A DNA stretch of 64,000 bases from Pseudoscleropodium purum (lineage: Eukaryota > Streptophyta > Bryopsida > Hypnales > Brachytheciaceae), in the NCBI GenBank assembly GCA_963969395.1, contig OZ017795.1:37553063-37617062 (forward strand), read 5' to 3'. Below the pieces are notes generated by a model. The model was not told the DNA's origin and searched no databases. It was given only the letters and a program-made list of their open reading frames with translations. Of the stretch, positions 49,080 through 61,818 are shown one piece after another; the stretch's first letter is position 1, and the number at the start of each line of letters is the position of its first letter. The translations under genes were made by a program, and so were the position numbers.

Positions 49080-50752
49080 AAGACTGTTTCCTTACGAATT
49101 CCCCTCGGAAACCGAGTCTCCAGTAGCATCCGTCGAAACGGAGAAGAGCTCCCTCCAGACCGTCCGATCATCCTCCAGGAGTCCAGATCGTCGATCGGTA
49201 TGGGAACGCAATATGTTCCCAACGTTCACTATTCCGGTCTGATTTGCACGAGGGCCGGGTTTGACTTTCCGTTTAGTGTGCCGGCTTTGAATGGGCTCGC
49301 CTCCCGGGATCCGAACCTGTAAGACTGTACTGCGTTTTCCCGGTTTCTTCAAGCACAAGCTCCCTGGTGCAGTACCGACTTTTCCGGATTCCTTGTTCGA
49401 AATCTGCTCTGCAAACGACAGACTGCGCTACGGTTTTGCTTTGTTTCCTCCTTCTGAAGTTTTGCTGCGATCATTTCATTTTCCTGAGTGGCCTCCTTGA
49501 TGCTCGTGTACCACTTCAGGTTTTCCAGGTCCATTTCTTCGCTTTCTATATCCTGGGAGCATTCTTCTTTGCAATGTCCCGCGCATTCTCACTTCAGAGT
49601 AGTTTTGGATTATGCCAACCCCATCGGTTGTCGTTTCTGGTATCCTCCGTGCGCTGATGTAATTGTCCGACAAAACCTGCGTAGGTTGGAACACTCTAAA
49701 TTGCCTCTTTTTCATTTTCTTGTTCTGGTCAAATTTGTACATGTTCTTGTAAAGAAATGAAAGAAGATTTTAACGTATCCAAAAATTCGTTAGTTGAATA
49801 TTGTATGCAAACGTTAGGAGGATGCAGAGGGTTTTTGGTAGATGGTTTGAAGCCGACATTTATACAGGGTATTAGCACTTCCTCTTCTTAACCAATATCT
49901 ACTCTTAGGCTCTAGTTGCATTTTCGCCTGGCACAACTAAAGTATGTTAGCATTCCTGGTCGTGGACAATTTGAGTTACTCCTCGCTAGGTAGGGATATC
50001 CGAAATCGCCACGACTGCTGCTTAGTAGAGTTCATGGTCATATTTTTACATGTTCTTTTTTGCAAACGAAATGTGGTTTCAACATTTCAACCCTCGAAAT
50101 GAATATGTCATTTGGATGCCTTTTGCAACAGTTACAAACAGTGAATGTTTGACTGGTAGATGCTCTTAACCGTAACTTGATCAGATGTTCAGGTGGTGTA
50201 TATCCTCTGAAATCAATATGTATCTATTGTCTAAGATTGTTGGATTGCTTTGGGGTTCTAGTTCCCCTAGATTGTTTGCAATTTGAGTTAAAGTTGTGTT
50301 TCATATCGAGAATTCGGACTCATTGTTCTGAAATAGGGCATAGAACTAGATGTCAGTGCCTTCCGAGGATGCACATTCTATGTGTAGGAATTATCTATCA
50401 AGTGCCGTGTTACATGAACAGGAAACTAATGATCATCACATTGGAGAAGGTCGGTTTGGCTCGATTTAGAGACTATCTGTAAATCTAAGATTTTGAGGTT
50501 TGAGTTCTTTATGTTGAGTGTCCACATGTAGGATTGCTTGACTGGAATCAGTGACTTCGGATCATGTTCGTTCTTTGGTGACACAGAAAAGAGAGAAAGA
50601 AGGGGGTCTGAGTAACAAAAAGAGAATCATTATGGTTCGGCAACTGATCAAACTGTGCTGTTGTAATCGCTTGCAGATTCTCCTTTCTGTTTTCAAGAGG
50701 TTGTAATGAGTTGAGCAGGAAGAGGGTGCCTGTGCAACTTCTCATCGCCAGG
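49080..50752 (+). promoter_or_regulatory. 5' region of the BTB gene, probably with a non-coding exon and leader intron
   Basis: 49080-49760 is markedly GC-richer than the flanks and has short frames on both strands, none convincing. 49760-50670 is AT-richer. A good acceptor (CGCTTGCAG at about 50676) precedes the coding sequence by 76 bases, so I infer a leader exon near 49.1-49.8 kb spliced to the coding exon. No donor could be fixed and no TATA box was recognised. Confidence 0.35.
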
Positions 50753-52021
50753 ATGTGTTCTGAGGTTGCAACACAGGAGCTCTTCGAGATGTGTTCTGAG
50801 CTTCGGCAGACGGAAGAGACGGTGCGCTGTTTTGGAATTGAAGAAGGTCAAGATGTTGCAGTCCGCTTGGTATCGAACGGAGGTGAAAGCGAGCATCACA
50901 AAAAAACGCTCCTGGTGTTGAATGTGCATTCGAGTCGTTTGAGCCGATGCAGCAAATACTTCGAGACTTGCTTGAGTGAGAGGTGGAGAAAATCAAGCAC
51001 GACACCCCCTTCGCTGATTGAATTCGTCCTTGAAGTTCACGGGGATGTTCAATGCTACACGGATTGTTTCACTCGCATGTACTCCCCCTTTCTCAAGGAC
51101 TTCCGGGATGTGAAACACAGTCTGGAGCTTCTCAAAGTGGCCTCCCAGATCGAGTTTCTCGAGCTCATGGACTCCATCTCCCGGTACATCAGCGCGATCC
51201 CTTGGTCATGTGAGGATGAAATCAGGATCAGAGAGTATTCCTCTTCGCCGGATTTTCCCTGTGAACATGCCAAAGATCTTGTGGCTCGCTTGGGGTTGCA
51301 CATGACGGAAGTGGATCGGCATAATCATATGTGTGACCTGGTCCAGCAGGGCATACGCACGGCTCTTCATCCAGATGGCAACTTCAAGAACACTCGCGCT
51401 TTTTTTGAGGGTTTTTTGCAGGGCATTAAATCCGGTACATCTGCAAATGTTGCCAGAACTGTGGTTACAATAGTGAGTGACGAGACGAAGAACATGCTCA
51501 ATTCCATTGGAAAAGAATGTGAAGAGAAGGGGTTTTATCACTTGGTGCCCAAGTTTACAGAGAAGCTCTTGTCGATCTGCTGGGCGCTGAACGCTCTGCT
51601 AATCGCAGGTGTGGCCGAGGAATTAGTTCAGTACATCGTGCAGTTGGATACGTTGGCTTGCATTGTTGCGAATGTGAATTGTTTCAATGGTCCGGAAGCG
51701 TGCAAGATGGCGGCCTTCGAGTTGGCGAAGCTCATCCTTAAAATGTATGGTGAGGTGCTGGATGGAAATCTGCTCTTGAACACGCCCGAACGGACTGCAT
51801 TGTTGAAGAACTGGCATGTGGTGCTGGAGAATCACGTCTCCAGGGATAGTTATTATCAAATCACCAAAAGCTTCTTCCTCACGTTGCCTCTGGAGCAGCA
51901 GACGGAGCTCATCAAGCTGCGGAAAGACAAGTTCACGGGCTACATCGACACAAGCTCTCTCGTGACACTCTTGAAGAAGAGTTGGCCAGCCATGGAGTCG
52001 GACTTGGAGCTCTCGAATTAA
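50753..52021 (+). CDS. BTB/POZ domain protein, probable CUL3 ubiquitin-ligase adaptor
   Basis: A single exon of 422 codons. Residues about 26-150 form the BTB domain: FGIEEGQDVAVRLVSNGGES, then LLVLNVHSSRLSRCSKYF and ETCLSERW, ending with LELLKVASQIEFLELMDSI. The next part (RYISAIPWSCEDEIRI and on) and the C-terminal half, with LKNWHVVLENHV and FFLTLPLEQQTELI, match the layout of the plant BTB family that includes At1g63850 and At3g05675. Proteins of this type bind CUL3 through the BTB fold and present targets for ubiquitination; the target is unknown. The frame is open upstream, but the first ATG is at 50753. A second ATG at 50789 lies within a repeat of ATGTGTTCTGAG, so either could start translation. 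No signal peptide or membrane segment. Confidence 0.88.
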   Translation: MCSEVATQELFEMCSELRQTEETVRCFGIEEGQDVAVRLVSNGGESEHHKKTLLVLNVHSSRLSRCSKYFETCLSERWRKSSTTPPSLIEFVLEVHGDVQCYTDCFTRMYSPFLKDFRDVKHSLELLKVASQIEFLELMDSISRYISAIPWSCEDEIRIREYSSSPDFPCEHAKDLVARLGLHMTEVDRHNHMCDLVQQGIRTALHPDGNFKNTRAFFEGFLQGIKSGTSANVARTVVTIVSDETKNMLNSIGKECEEKGFYHLVPKFTEKLLSICWALNALLIAGVAEELVQYIVQLDTLACIVANVNCFNGPEACKMAAFELAKLILKMYGEVLDGNLLLNTPERTALLKNWHVVLENHVSRDSYYQITKSFFLTLPLEQQTELIKLRKDKFTGYIDTSSLVTLLKKSWPAMESDLELSN

Positions 52022-53330
52022 ATTCCAACAAGTTTTCCTGTTGCAAGCCTGAATGGTCACGAGCATTCGTCACCCTGTACCTCGTCACTGGTGTTCCAGG
52101 CATTGCAGGTACCAAAACTACACCGTTCATTCATTCTATTAATTCAGTGTGTGATACACAACTTAGCAGGTTTACTGTAAATTCAAACACCATTTATCTA
52201 TGGATGGATAAGATGGGAACTCGATTTACCAAAAGTTCATTACTGTGTTGACCACGTGTGGATTAACTCACTATTTACTCTAAAGCTTCTCCTTCTCTTT
52301 CAGTAGGCGATGATGATTTCAAGTTAAACCAACAGCACTATACAGCAAATCAATTTTGTTTATTGTATGTCATGCTATTTTGGTTGCACACTAAACCATG
52401 GAGACAGTACTTAGTATCAACCCATTGGTTTAATTTCCTGCTGACGAATCCACTTGTACGCCTGGTCATTCATCATTGTAAGCATCATGTTGACATCATG
52501 AACCTGGGAGGAGGATGTCCAGCTTACCATGAAATTGGGAGCAAGGACGAGCAAGATAGAGAAAGTTGGTCCCTGAAGACTGCAGAAGCAGGAAGGCGGC
52601 GTAGGTGTTGTCAGTTGCATAGTTTGTATAAGATGATGTTTAGATTTATTCCTCTACTGCATATCCTGCATCAATTATGCTCCCAGAGTAAGTGTCCACT
52701 TCCATTCGCCTCGTTTTTCTTTTCGACGTCTGGCGGGCTTAGGATATCATTTCGGCATACCAAGTGCTGTGTTTCTTGTTTCATTTCTCTGAACCATCTC
52801 CCGTCTTTGTGCTGTCACATTGGAGTACAGTAAGCGTGAATACTGCTCCATGCGAGTGGACATACCAGGACAGCATTACAATTTTGGAGGATGGTAGGAA
52901 TTGCTGCAAGACATTCGGAAGCTGAAGCGATCGATAGTGAGTACCTCAGTGGGAGATTGAGATTGAGGACAGGTTGGACTTGGACATAAACAGTCTGCAA
53001 TCAATTTATCGCGTACTACCTTTTTCTTCGACACCCTCATTTTGGGAGACTCCGGACTTCATGGTTTTCTTATCTTTCAGTTCCTGTTGTCTCAGGACGA
53101 GCATCAGTGATTACAGTCCTGCAATTCTACTTTTTGTGCAATCCCTCCCTTGCAATCTCCATTTTCTGTGGGAGTGACTGAGGGTGTGCTCACGGCCTTG
53201 CTTCAACCGCACTTGAGAATGCAAAACCACTGTTCCCTCGTGCCTGCGCAAGAACTCTGAAAATGTAGGTCAGTCCTAATGCGCTGCCTACAATTGAATT
53301 CGTTCTAAGATTGACGGTGGCCTGTGCACT
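52022..53330 (+). other. Probable 3' untranslated or spliced tail of the BTB gene
   Basis: Composition stays gene-like to about 53.3 kb and then becomes AT-rich. Frames up to 156 codons occur (plus, 52363-52833) but show no motif and no homology I recognise. Confidence 0.35.
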
Positions 53331-54299
53331 AGGTATTTCTAATTGACCCTTAATTGACCAAGATGCCCACTTTTGGCCACATGTTTTTGAATAGGTTTGA
53401 ATAGGTCATTTGTGAACAATTTTTTTTTCACGTTGGTTTATTATTTGACCAACGTGTGTAAAGCTCTTCACTAATTCTGGGGACATATAATATCATCTGG
53501 GTTTATACCTCCAGTGGAAGCAATGCAAATGGTGTATTGAAATAGGTGTATTGACTCAATTGCTTTGTTGTGCAATGGCATACCATTTCATGATTAATGT
53601 TGCAACAAAATTTGTCACTTTATCAATTTATTGATGTAAAACTAGTTATTTTGTATGTTTGAGAAGCTCACATTATTCATTTAGCAAGTAATCAATACAA
53701 ACTTATAGAAATGTAATACTAACCACACTGTATTGTCATAGTTATTTTATAAATTTCCGTGTTGATTTCCACAAATTAAATTTAGATTCAACTTAGCATT
53801 GTTCTAGGATTCAATAGAAAGCATGGCCAACACAAAAGTGCCTAAAAATTGGCAACAAGTTTTTGCTCAAACAAATGCATTCACACAAATGCTTAGACAA
53901 TACTATATTTTACTATGCTACATTAGTTTGTATGCCAACTATACATGTAGAAGAGAACTCCTAAAGTATAATCTATTGCAAAATCACATCTCAAAAGAAT
54001 CACTATTTAATCCACTACTATGAATTAGTGAAGGAAGATCAATAATCTTTACAAGCTTCATAAAAGGAGCACACTCTTTCAAATGTTCTTGCATTTTTAT
54101 TATTTTTCCTTTGTACTCCATACAGTCATCTACCAAAGAATAAGTATTGGTGTTGAAGATCATGATGCTTCATACCAATTGCATTTAAGTTATTATTGAC
54201 ACTACTATAGGACTAAACTTTTGAGCAATGCACAATATTACAAATTAGAAACTCCAAAGCAGATCTAAAATGCTCTACATACAACTTGTAGATGTATTT
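53331..54299. other. AT-rich intergenic DNA, no gene seen
   Basis: No supported feature. A 66-codon frame at 53.8-54.0 kb is low-complexity. Confidence 0.45.
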
Positions 54300-56160
54300 A
54301 GATCCTAATTGGATTATCTAAATAAATAGTTTAATTTGTTCCTAGGGAGGCAATTCTAATAGGACTACTTCTACAACAACACTAGAACAAACAAATAAAG
54401 AACTAAAACACACAAGGAATGCATACTTCCAACTAACATTAATTTAATTCCTTACAATTTCTATAATAATTACTAAATTAATTATTCACTCCACTCTTAA
54501 AATACGAAGTTAAGTATCACCCCATTTGGAATTGATTTTTAATCTTCAATTTGGATTCCTTCATCTTTAATTGGATCTCCATCCCTAGCCAAATTGAATT
54601 GCTGTTGATGAATACAGGTTAAGCTTTTGCTCCCCACTCGGCTTGCTGTAACTTTCAATCTCCTACTCCAAAAAAGGCATGTCACTTCTCCAATTGAACT
54701 TTGTCTCCAATATAGGGAACCGCTACTTCTTCCTTCACCAACTTGGTTTTATCCTCTTTAATTTCACAACTTGGCTTTATATGATTTTTATCACTGCACC
54801 ATTGACACTTCTTCTTTCCCGAATTGGCACTCGGATTCTTGCTCTCATTACTCTCCATGACTCATTCTACTTTGCAACTCCTAATTGGGTATAATCAATT
54901 GACCCTCATGCCCTGAATATCCTCCCTAATTGGATTTGACTAGCACTCTTAAACACTCAAGTAGGAATCGACACAACAAAGAAACTAAAAACTGCAAATT
55001 AACTTCGAGCTTTAAAGCACTCACAAACAATTCAGACCTTCATACATATCTCCAACTTTCCGAATTGGATCACACAATAAATCATTCATGCAACTATTAA
55101 TTTCCAATTTAGTATCACTCATAGACTGCCAAACTCTAACTTAGCAAAATCAGTACACTGACTTAATTCAAAACTTGTAAGCACACATACATACCATTCC
55201 CAATTTGCTTAATTCATACTTTATTCAACCAAATAGGTGACAAATCACCATTGTAAACATGATTCCCTTTCCTTTCCTAACTGATTCACTCCAATTAGTT
55301 CACTGTTTTAAAATCTCCCACTTGGACTACACAATTTCTACACCCAATCATCTTTTACTAACATGTAATACCAATTTGGCTCAACAGTAATCACAACCAA
55401 ATTGATTCTTACTCCAAAAATTCACTACCAGATTTTCATCATAACGTCCTAATAAGTTAGCATCATTATGCATAAATCCTAATAGGACTGAATCATTTAA
55501 CCCACAGCCATCATTCCGATGCTGTCCCTCAACCACCGAATTGGACTAAAATTCTTCAGCTGCCACTCACTTATAAACCAAATTGAACTTCATGCCCACC
55601 ACTGCAACCACCAATTCGGATAAACGAACTTCCATTTCCTCCATATGAACAAGCACAGACAATTAAAAACACACACAACCGGTTAGGATTCTTACAATCA
55701 AATACACACAAAACCAATTAGAAACACAAAACGCAGCCACTCCAACTGGGACTCGCATTGGACTCTCTCAAACAGTGGGTCCATTCCAAATCGGTGAACT
55801 CTGCCTTAAATCCTCAAACCAGGCGGTTCCTTAACCAAATTGAAAACACCTCACAACTCTCAAATCGCCAAGTAGGAACCTCAAACATAACCGCAATTCC
55901 ATAACTGCATGTATAATCCATATTTGAAAACGACCACAACTCCAAATTGGTTAAGAAAAAAAAACAGACAAACTTCCAAGAATAAGAACACAGGACATTC
56001 CAAATCAGAACCACCATCCTATTCCACCAATTAGGATCCTCAACTTCCGACTAGGTTGATTCTTCCTTAGTTCACAACTCACCCCTGCATAATCTAATTT
56101 AGAAATAACACACAACCATGACGACCCAAACTGGTTTATTAACATACAAAATTACCCATT
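54300..56160. repeat. Array of degenerate CCAATTGG-like words
   Basis: Words like CCAATTGGA, CCGAATTGGA, CCAAATTGAA, CCAATTAGGA and CCCACTTGGA occur about every 35-70 bases for 1.8 kb, roughly three dozen in total, separated by unrelated C-rich spacers. The word is close to a palindrome, so orientation is hard to assign. No open frame. The complementary words (GATTGG, CAAATTG) dominate the interior of the CACTA element at 45-46.4 kb. Confidence 0.6.
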
Positions 56161-58860
56161 TGGAACATCAAATCAGAAAAACATAACCAAAATAGCACCA
56201 AATAGCCACAAAAAAAAATGCAAAACAAAAATCCTATTAGTTTATTTATACAACTCTTCTAGGAAATTGTAAGTACATCAATAGGTACAACAAATATCGA
56301 CCACTACTCCAGCTCCATGAACCAATAGTTGAGTAGTCTAATAAAATCTCATTTCAAAGTCAATAACTTTGGTCTAGACAACACTAAAAATAAGCCAATT
56401 TAGAGAGATATTGCCATAGCAGAACTTACATTACAGAAGCTCACATTCGTGAAGATGAATCTATTATAGACTTCACGAAATGCTATGTTCACTATCACGT
56501 TTGACATTTGTGAAGGCTTACCTTCCATCTACGATAGCTGTTGGACCTATTGTATTGATTGTCCAATGGAATTTAGACACAACCAAGGGTTTATCCAAAG
56601 TATTAATAAATATTGAAAAGACATGGACGTTGTTCTCTAGGTTACCAAAAGAGGCTTGATGATTGACACAATCTTGCAAGGGAGATTGATCCAACTACAC
56701 GTTGAAAACACCATGATTCAATTTTATTAGCAAAATTACCAATGTAAAGCTCTTTGAATCTTTGATTATTCATCTAACCGTGCAACTAAACATACATTTT
56801 ATGCACACTTTGATGTTGAGCACAAGGATTGGTGCCATTTTTGTCCACAATAGTGAAGCCAAAAGTCACATAATTTGTTCTAGAAGTCTTATTAGACTAT
56901 GTATCTATGTAAACAATCCTCATAGGAACAGTGATTCCTTGAATGAAAGCAACCTTGAGAAAAAGAATTGCAACAACAAAATCCATGTTGTTGAGAGTCA
57001 TCCTTGCTAGGGGTTGTCCTTTGATAACAATGATTGTCCTTGCATGCTTCTCTAGTCCATCTCATATATTTCTTGTCCATGAACTCTTGTCTATCTATTA
57101 CTTTTGCAACTTTCATGAGCTAGGGAAGTTGAAAAAAGTTACACAAAGAAAAAACTAATATAACATATCTTGAATTTCAACTTTGCCCTGGGAAAAAATC
57201 AAATATTTTGAAGAGCTATGGAATATCTCCATTAAAAAATTTATAGTGCACTCTTCACCTATACACTCATTGAAAAAAATTTACAACTAATCTCTAACCT
57301 AATCACAAGTTTACTTTGATTGATATCTAACCTAATCACAAGTTTATCTTGATTGATATCTAACGTAATCACAAGAAAGTAATAATACTATGCAATTGAG
57401 GCTTGAGAATGTAAATTAAATCTTTGTAAATTTGGAGACAAGGTACACACACTATCTATAATACATGAACCACAATTTCTAAACGTCAACCACCACCTCT
57501 AACTTGATTGCCAATTGATTTTGAGAAATCCAAATTCAAACTCTATCTATGAGTGCCAACTTCAAATAAATGCACTATTAATTCTATACTAAAACTTATT
57601 TTGATTGATTCAAACATTGATAGATGTGAGCTTCTATTTTGTCACTTGGGACTTACTAGTTTGTTTGTTTGTTTTTAATTTTGAATGTAGTTTTATATAC
57701 AAAAAACCTAAAAAAGAGTTTAAAACCAAAATAGGTATGTCAAATGCCATTATAAATATTTGGTTCTCAATATAGTATTTTTTTAAATTAAAACCAATTT
57801 TCACATGTAAATAGGGTAGAAACTCGTAAATTGTACAAATTATATTTATTTAGTAGAAATTGCCTAATTGCCTCACTTGCCAAATATATGATAAATCTTG
57901 GCTAAAATTAATTTGAAAAAACTTGATAAGAACCCTAGAAACTAGTTCACAAATAGGTTTCAAGTTTCTAGTCGATTTTTATTTTTTATAGAAATCCTAA
58001 TTATTAGCCTATAGATTGAAGAAACTCACAATGAATTGATGAGGATATCTCTGGCTAAAGGATAGTATTTTAGAGCTAAAATTACACTAGAAATTCAATG
58101 ACAAAGTTGCTTTGCCAAGATTCCTCTCCATGTGAAAGATTTTGTTGAATCCAATAATTAAGGGAGGTAATGGAAATTAATTCTCATTTGATAATTGTAT
58201 ACAACCAATATAGACTTACAAATCTTTTATGGAATTCATTAAAAGATTCTACAAAAAAATTCGGAATTTTTTGATACTCAAAAGATGCCTTTCTAGATGG
58301 TCAAGCGCCTTAATTTCTAATAGGAAATTCCTAAAAATTACCCAAGTTGCGGTAAAATCTCATTAAAAATTACAGTAGCTTCTTTATGTTATTAAGACAC
58401 TTCTCTGAGTTTCAAGACATTCCAATAGCCAAAAGTGCCCAAACTAGCAAGATTCTTTGAATACCAGCAAAATTAAAGATTATGATAAAGTTTAATTGGC
58501 ATTTCAGAAGCATACAAAATTGGAATGAGGTCAATGTTAGGTATTTTTTTACTCTTTAATAACTATTTAAGAACCAAGGCTAGTTCTTTTTCTCAAAAAA
58601 GTCAAACTCCAAAAGTTGGGATTTTAACTTCTTTAGACGATAAGTTGACGCCAGCTTTCGATGAATTTTTAGCATAAGAAAAAAGGATGGGGATCACATT
58701 TAACTAAAATTGGCTTTGTGAAGCCAATGGCACAATTTGTTTGTGATTTGAAACTTTTCTCCAAAAGTTAAAGTGTTATCCAGCAATAAATGTGATTTTT
58801 AGATTCCGTTTTGGTAAATAGTGGTTATAAGCCTAAAATCTTAGGGTTAAATGAGGGAGA
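56161..58860. other. Intergenic DNA, no gene seen
   Basis: AT-rich sequence. Frames of up to 82 codons near 56.8-57.2 kb occur on both strands and have no recognisable features. A small tandem repeat lies at 57294-57375. Confidence 0.45.
57294..57375. repeat. 33-bp tandem repeat, 2.5 copies
   Basis: Unit CTAACCTAATCACAAGTTTA followed by (C/T)TTTGATTGATAT; copies start at 57294, 57327 and 57360. Confidence 0.85.
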
Positions 58861-58877
58861 GGAGGCTATTATTGTAG

Positions 58878-58886
58878 TATAAAAGG
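58878..58886 (+). promoter_or_regulatory. Possible TATA box of an unassigned transcript
   Basis: TATAAAAGG followed 30 bases later by a pyrimidine-rich stretch (TCTCCCCAATCTCTCCTCTT). This arrangement resembles a plant promoter or a retrotransposon LTR, but I find no downstream gene, primer-binding site or second LTR. Confidence 0.3.
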
Positions 58887-59529
58887 CTATTGCTTTTCTC
58901 CCCAATCTCTCCTCTTTTATTCATTGTGAAGTCCGTTAGTCCATCCATTCCTCTTCTTTGGCCAAGTTTTGGCCAATTTTGTGTTTATGTGATGTTTAGG
59001 GAGCTTTTTTGGCCTATCTTTCTAATTGGAATACATACTTGAAGGAATTGGGGGTCCCTTTAAGTTTTGGGAATCTTTGTGAATATTTTCAAGTCATTGA
59101 AAGTTGTTTAAGTATTGTTTTGTAGAAGTTTTGGATCAAATACTAATCCTAGGGAGTCTCCAACCAAAGACTAGTGATGCCGCTAGTTGAAACTTTCTAG
59201 AGTCCTTGTATGTGTATTTGTCTTGTTGTGCAAGCTCTTTAGTAGAAATTCCAAACTTTTGTGAATTCCCCTAAAGCCTTAATTGCAAAGTCTTTATATA
59301 AAATCCATGTACTTGTTCATTTGTCTGTTAGTTTGGTTTTGTTTGTTGTTTTTCCTTAAACAATGGAGCCAGTTTTTTTAAAAATGAAGTAGTTAATATG
59401 TTTGAGTAAATGTAAGTAAACAAAATTAGTAGTCCGATTCTTCATTAAGAGAAAGAATTCAGGTGATATTAAAGAGGTTTAGAGTGATATTCTAGAGGAA
59501 ATATGATTTTCATATTAAAAACTTGAATT

Positions 59530-59940
59530 TGGAGTTGGTTACAGGGGATAGGGAGAGAGGAAAGAAAGTGGGAGGAGACTAAGAGGTTTTCAAATTTTAA
59601 AACATAAATAATAAAATTATTAAAAAAACCAAAAAAATAAGTGAACTCAAGGGACCAAAGAATGAGTGGAAAGAGAAAGTGAGGGGAAAGGAAAGAGTGA
59701 GGAGATAGAGAGGGGAGAGACTAAGGAAACATGGAGGAGAATTAGAGGGAGGAAATTGAAGGGAAGAAAAAGGTATCAAGAAAGTAAAGGAGAGGTTGCA
59801 TCCGGGGAAGGGGATGAAGTAGGAATCGATTGAGGAGAAGGGGCTAAAAGTTTGTTTTTCTTTAATATTTTAATGGAATAAAAATGAGAAGAGCTAAAAA
59901 GTAGAGAGAGAAGAGAGAGAGAGAAGACTAGTAACTTGTC
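59530..59940 (+). repeat. Purine-rich tract with strong strand asymmetry
   Basis: Most bases on the plus strand are A or G, for example GGGATAGGGAGAGAGGAAAG, GAAAGTGAGGGGAAAGGAAA and AGAGAGAAGAGAGAGAGAGA near 59920. One AT-rich gap at about 59590-59640 splits it. The minus strand shows an open Ser/Pro/Leu frame that is a by-product of the composition. Confidence 0.75.
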
Positions 59941-60762
59941 ATCCCATTTTTGGGTAGATTTTGTCTATCAAGATGTGTATAATACTATTCTGTCATATTG
60001 TAACAATATCTAACAGGTGCAGTTCCGTCACTTACGATATCTACTCTTGGTCAAATGGATTAGTATATGGCTTCTCACATTTCAAGAAACATTTCATTTA
60101 TTCCAATTGATCATATTCAAGTAGTATACACCTGATCGGGAAGGAGGGTGGGCCACTTTTTTTTTTAAAAACTTTTCATCACATACTAGTGCACAATATA
60201 CTGTTCATGACAGTTTGAACTAAGCACCCTACATATCTCTCAAATGATTCATACTTTTATCAATCATGCTAAAGAAGTAGTATAGCCCAAGATAACCCAC
60301 AATCATACCCCAAAATATCCATTAATTGTGTAGAATGCAATCCATTGACATTTCAAGAACTTAAAGCATAGTGGAATCGATATCGTTTAGAAACACAGTT
60401 GACTGCAAGCTACGATGTACACTCCAATATGAAGCAATCGCACCTCACCTGTGTCCATGCCCACCAAACATACAACCGTGTGTTAGTGAACGTATATGAG
60501 GTGTCTTCAGCGTGACCGTACATTGTCATCCAAATTGCATATTACAACATATAAGATGCAAGCAAATTAAATTGTCAGTGGAGCATCAAGTAAAAATGCT
60601 TGAATCTTTGCCTCAATAGTCTCCACTCTCTAGAGTATACGTGATAACTGCACTTGCAATACCATCTCTGTATCCATGCTGTAGCAAGGACAAAGTAAGG
60701 ACGAAGCAAGTGCGCTCAAACACAATGTTTCTTGGAAGTTGGAAGCTCAGTAGCTCTACATT

Positions 60763-61092
60763 GTCTTAGTCAGGGTTGACGAATTTGAACGTCCGCCCCA
60801 AAATAGCGTCCGTTTTCCGGACGTCCGGACGCACGGACGCTAGCGGACGCAGCGTCCTGACCGCCGTCGGAAAGCGGACGGGCGGGGTGGGGCGGACGGA
60901 CAGGGCGGACGGCCCGAGGCGGATGCCTAGATCGTGCGGACCAGATCAGTCCGCGCGTCAATCGGATGGCCGTAATCGGGCGGACGGGCGGACGAGGGAC
61001 TGGCGAACGCTGCGTCCGCCAGGACGCAAATGTCAGCGGACGCTGCGGACACAGCGTCCGCGTCCGGACGTCCTGTCAACCCTGGTCTTAGT
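60763..61092. mobile_element. GC-rich hAT-type MITE (element 60771-61084) with 8-bp target duplication
   Basis: The element is 314 bp with perfect terminal inverted repeats CAGGGTTGAC / GTCAACCCTG, flanked by GTCTTAGT on both sides (60763-60770 and 61085-61092). An 8-bp duplication and CAGGG ends fit the hAT superfamily. The interior is dense in CGGACG / CGTCCG words, arranged in inverted orientation towards the two ends (CCGGACGTCCGGACGC on the left, GCGTCCGCGTCCGGACGTCC on the right). The frames of 60-111 codons across it are repeat by-products. Its GC and CpG content is far above the surroundings. Confidence 0.9.
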
Positions 61093-61429
61093 AACGTACT
61101 TCTGGTCATGAATGTTTACTAGTACCCATAGAGATGAACTAGACTGATGTAGAGAGGGGTGTTCCGTCCACTGAGTGCAAAGCTATTATAACCAGTTGGC
61201 TTATACCCTCGGCCAACAGTCATGTGTATTGGCCTAGTTCGGGTCTCAATAAAGTTTAAAGGCATGTGCATTCGTGGCATTACGATGCATTTGTATGCCC
61301 CTAGATTGGTCATGCAGTATTGTGATGTGAATATTCTCATAGTTTAATCACCATTTAGTGATCTCGCCATAAATTTATGCTCATCACGATTTTTCTTGTT
61401 CGTGTTCTAACCTAAGGTAGCTTTGCAAA

Positions 61430-61455
61430 GAGACAGAGAGAGAGAGAGAGAAGGA
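61430..61455. repeat. GA microsatellite
   Basis: AGAGACAGAGAGAGAGAG-type dinucleotide run. Confidence 0.85.
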
Positions 61456-61818
61456 TGAGTCAAGGATAAAGAATGAGTGTTCAAAAAGAAAGAGGAAGTG
61501 ATTTTAAAAGAAAGGTTGAGTGCTCTCATTAGAATAAGGATCTTTTTGCTTGAAACAAGTAAAAATACAAACCAAAGAACATAGAATTTTTTGCCACAAA
61601 CAAACTCAAGTTCATGTAGAGTCGCAACCAAAATTTAAAAGTATAAAAGTGTGGTTTGAAAAGAGGAATGAGGACATTTAATAGGAGAAGGGAAGGAGGA
61701 AGAAGCGTTAAGGACTGAGAAAAATATCTTAAACCAAAATTAGATATTAGAATAGAAACAAAAGGATAGGACAAGTTAGATTCTCTAAATAAAAATCTTG
61801 ACATCATCAAATGTGCAT

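Noticed and set aside
49080..49760. A separate small gene in the GC-rich block upstream of the BTB gene
   Set aside because: Frames on both strands are short, overlap each other and mostly lack an ATG or motif. A leader exon and promoter explain the composition better.
60776..61111. 111-codon Arg/Gly/Thr-rich frame
   Set aside because: It lies across the hAT MITE and reflects its CGGACG-type repeats.
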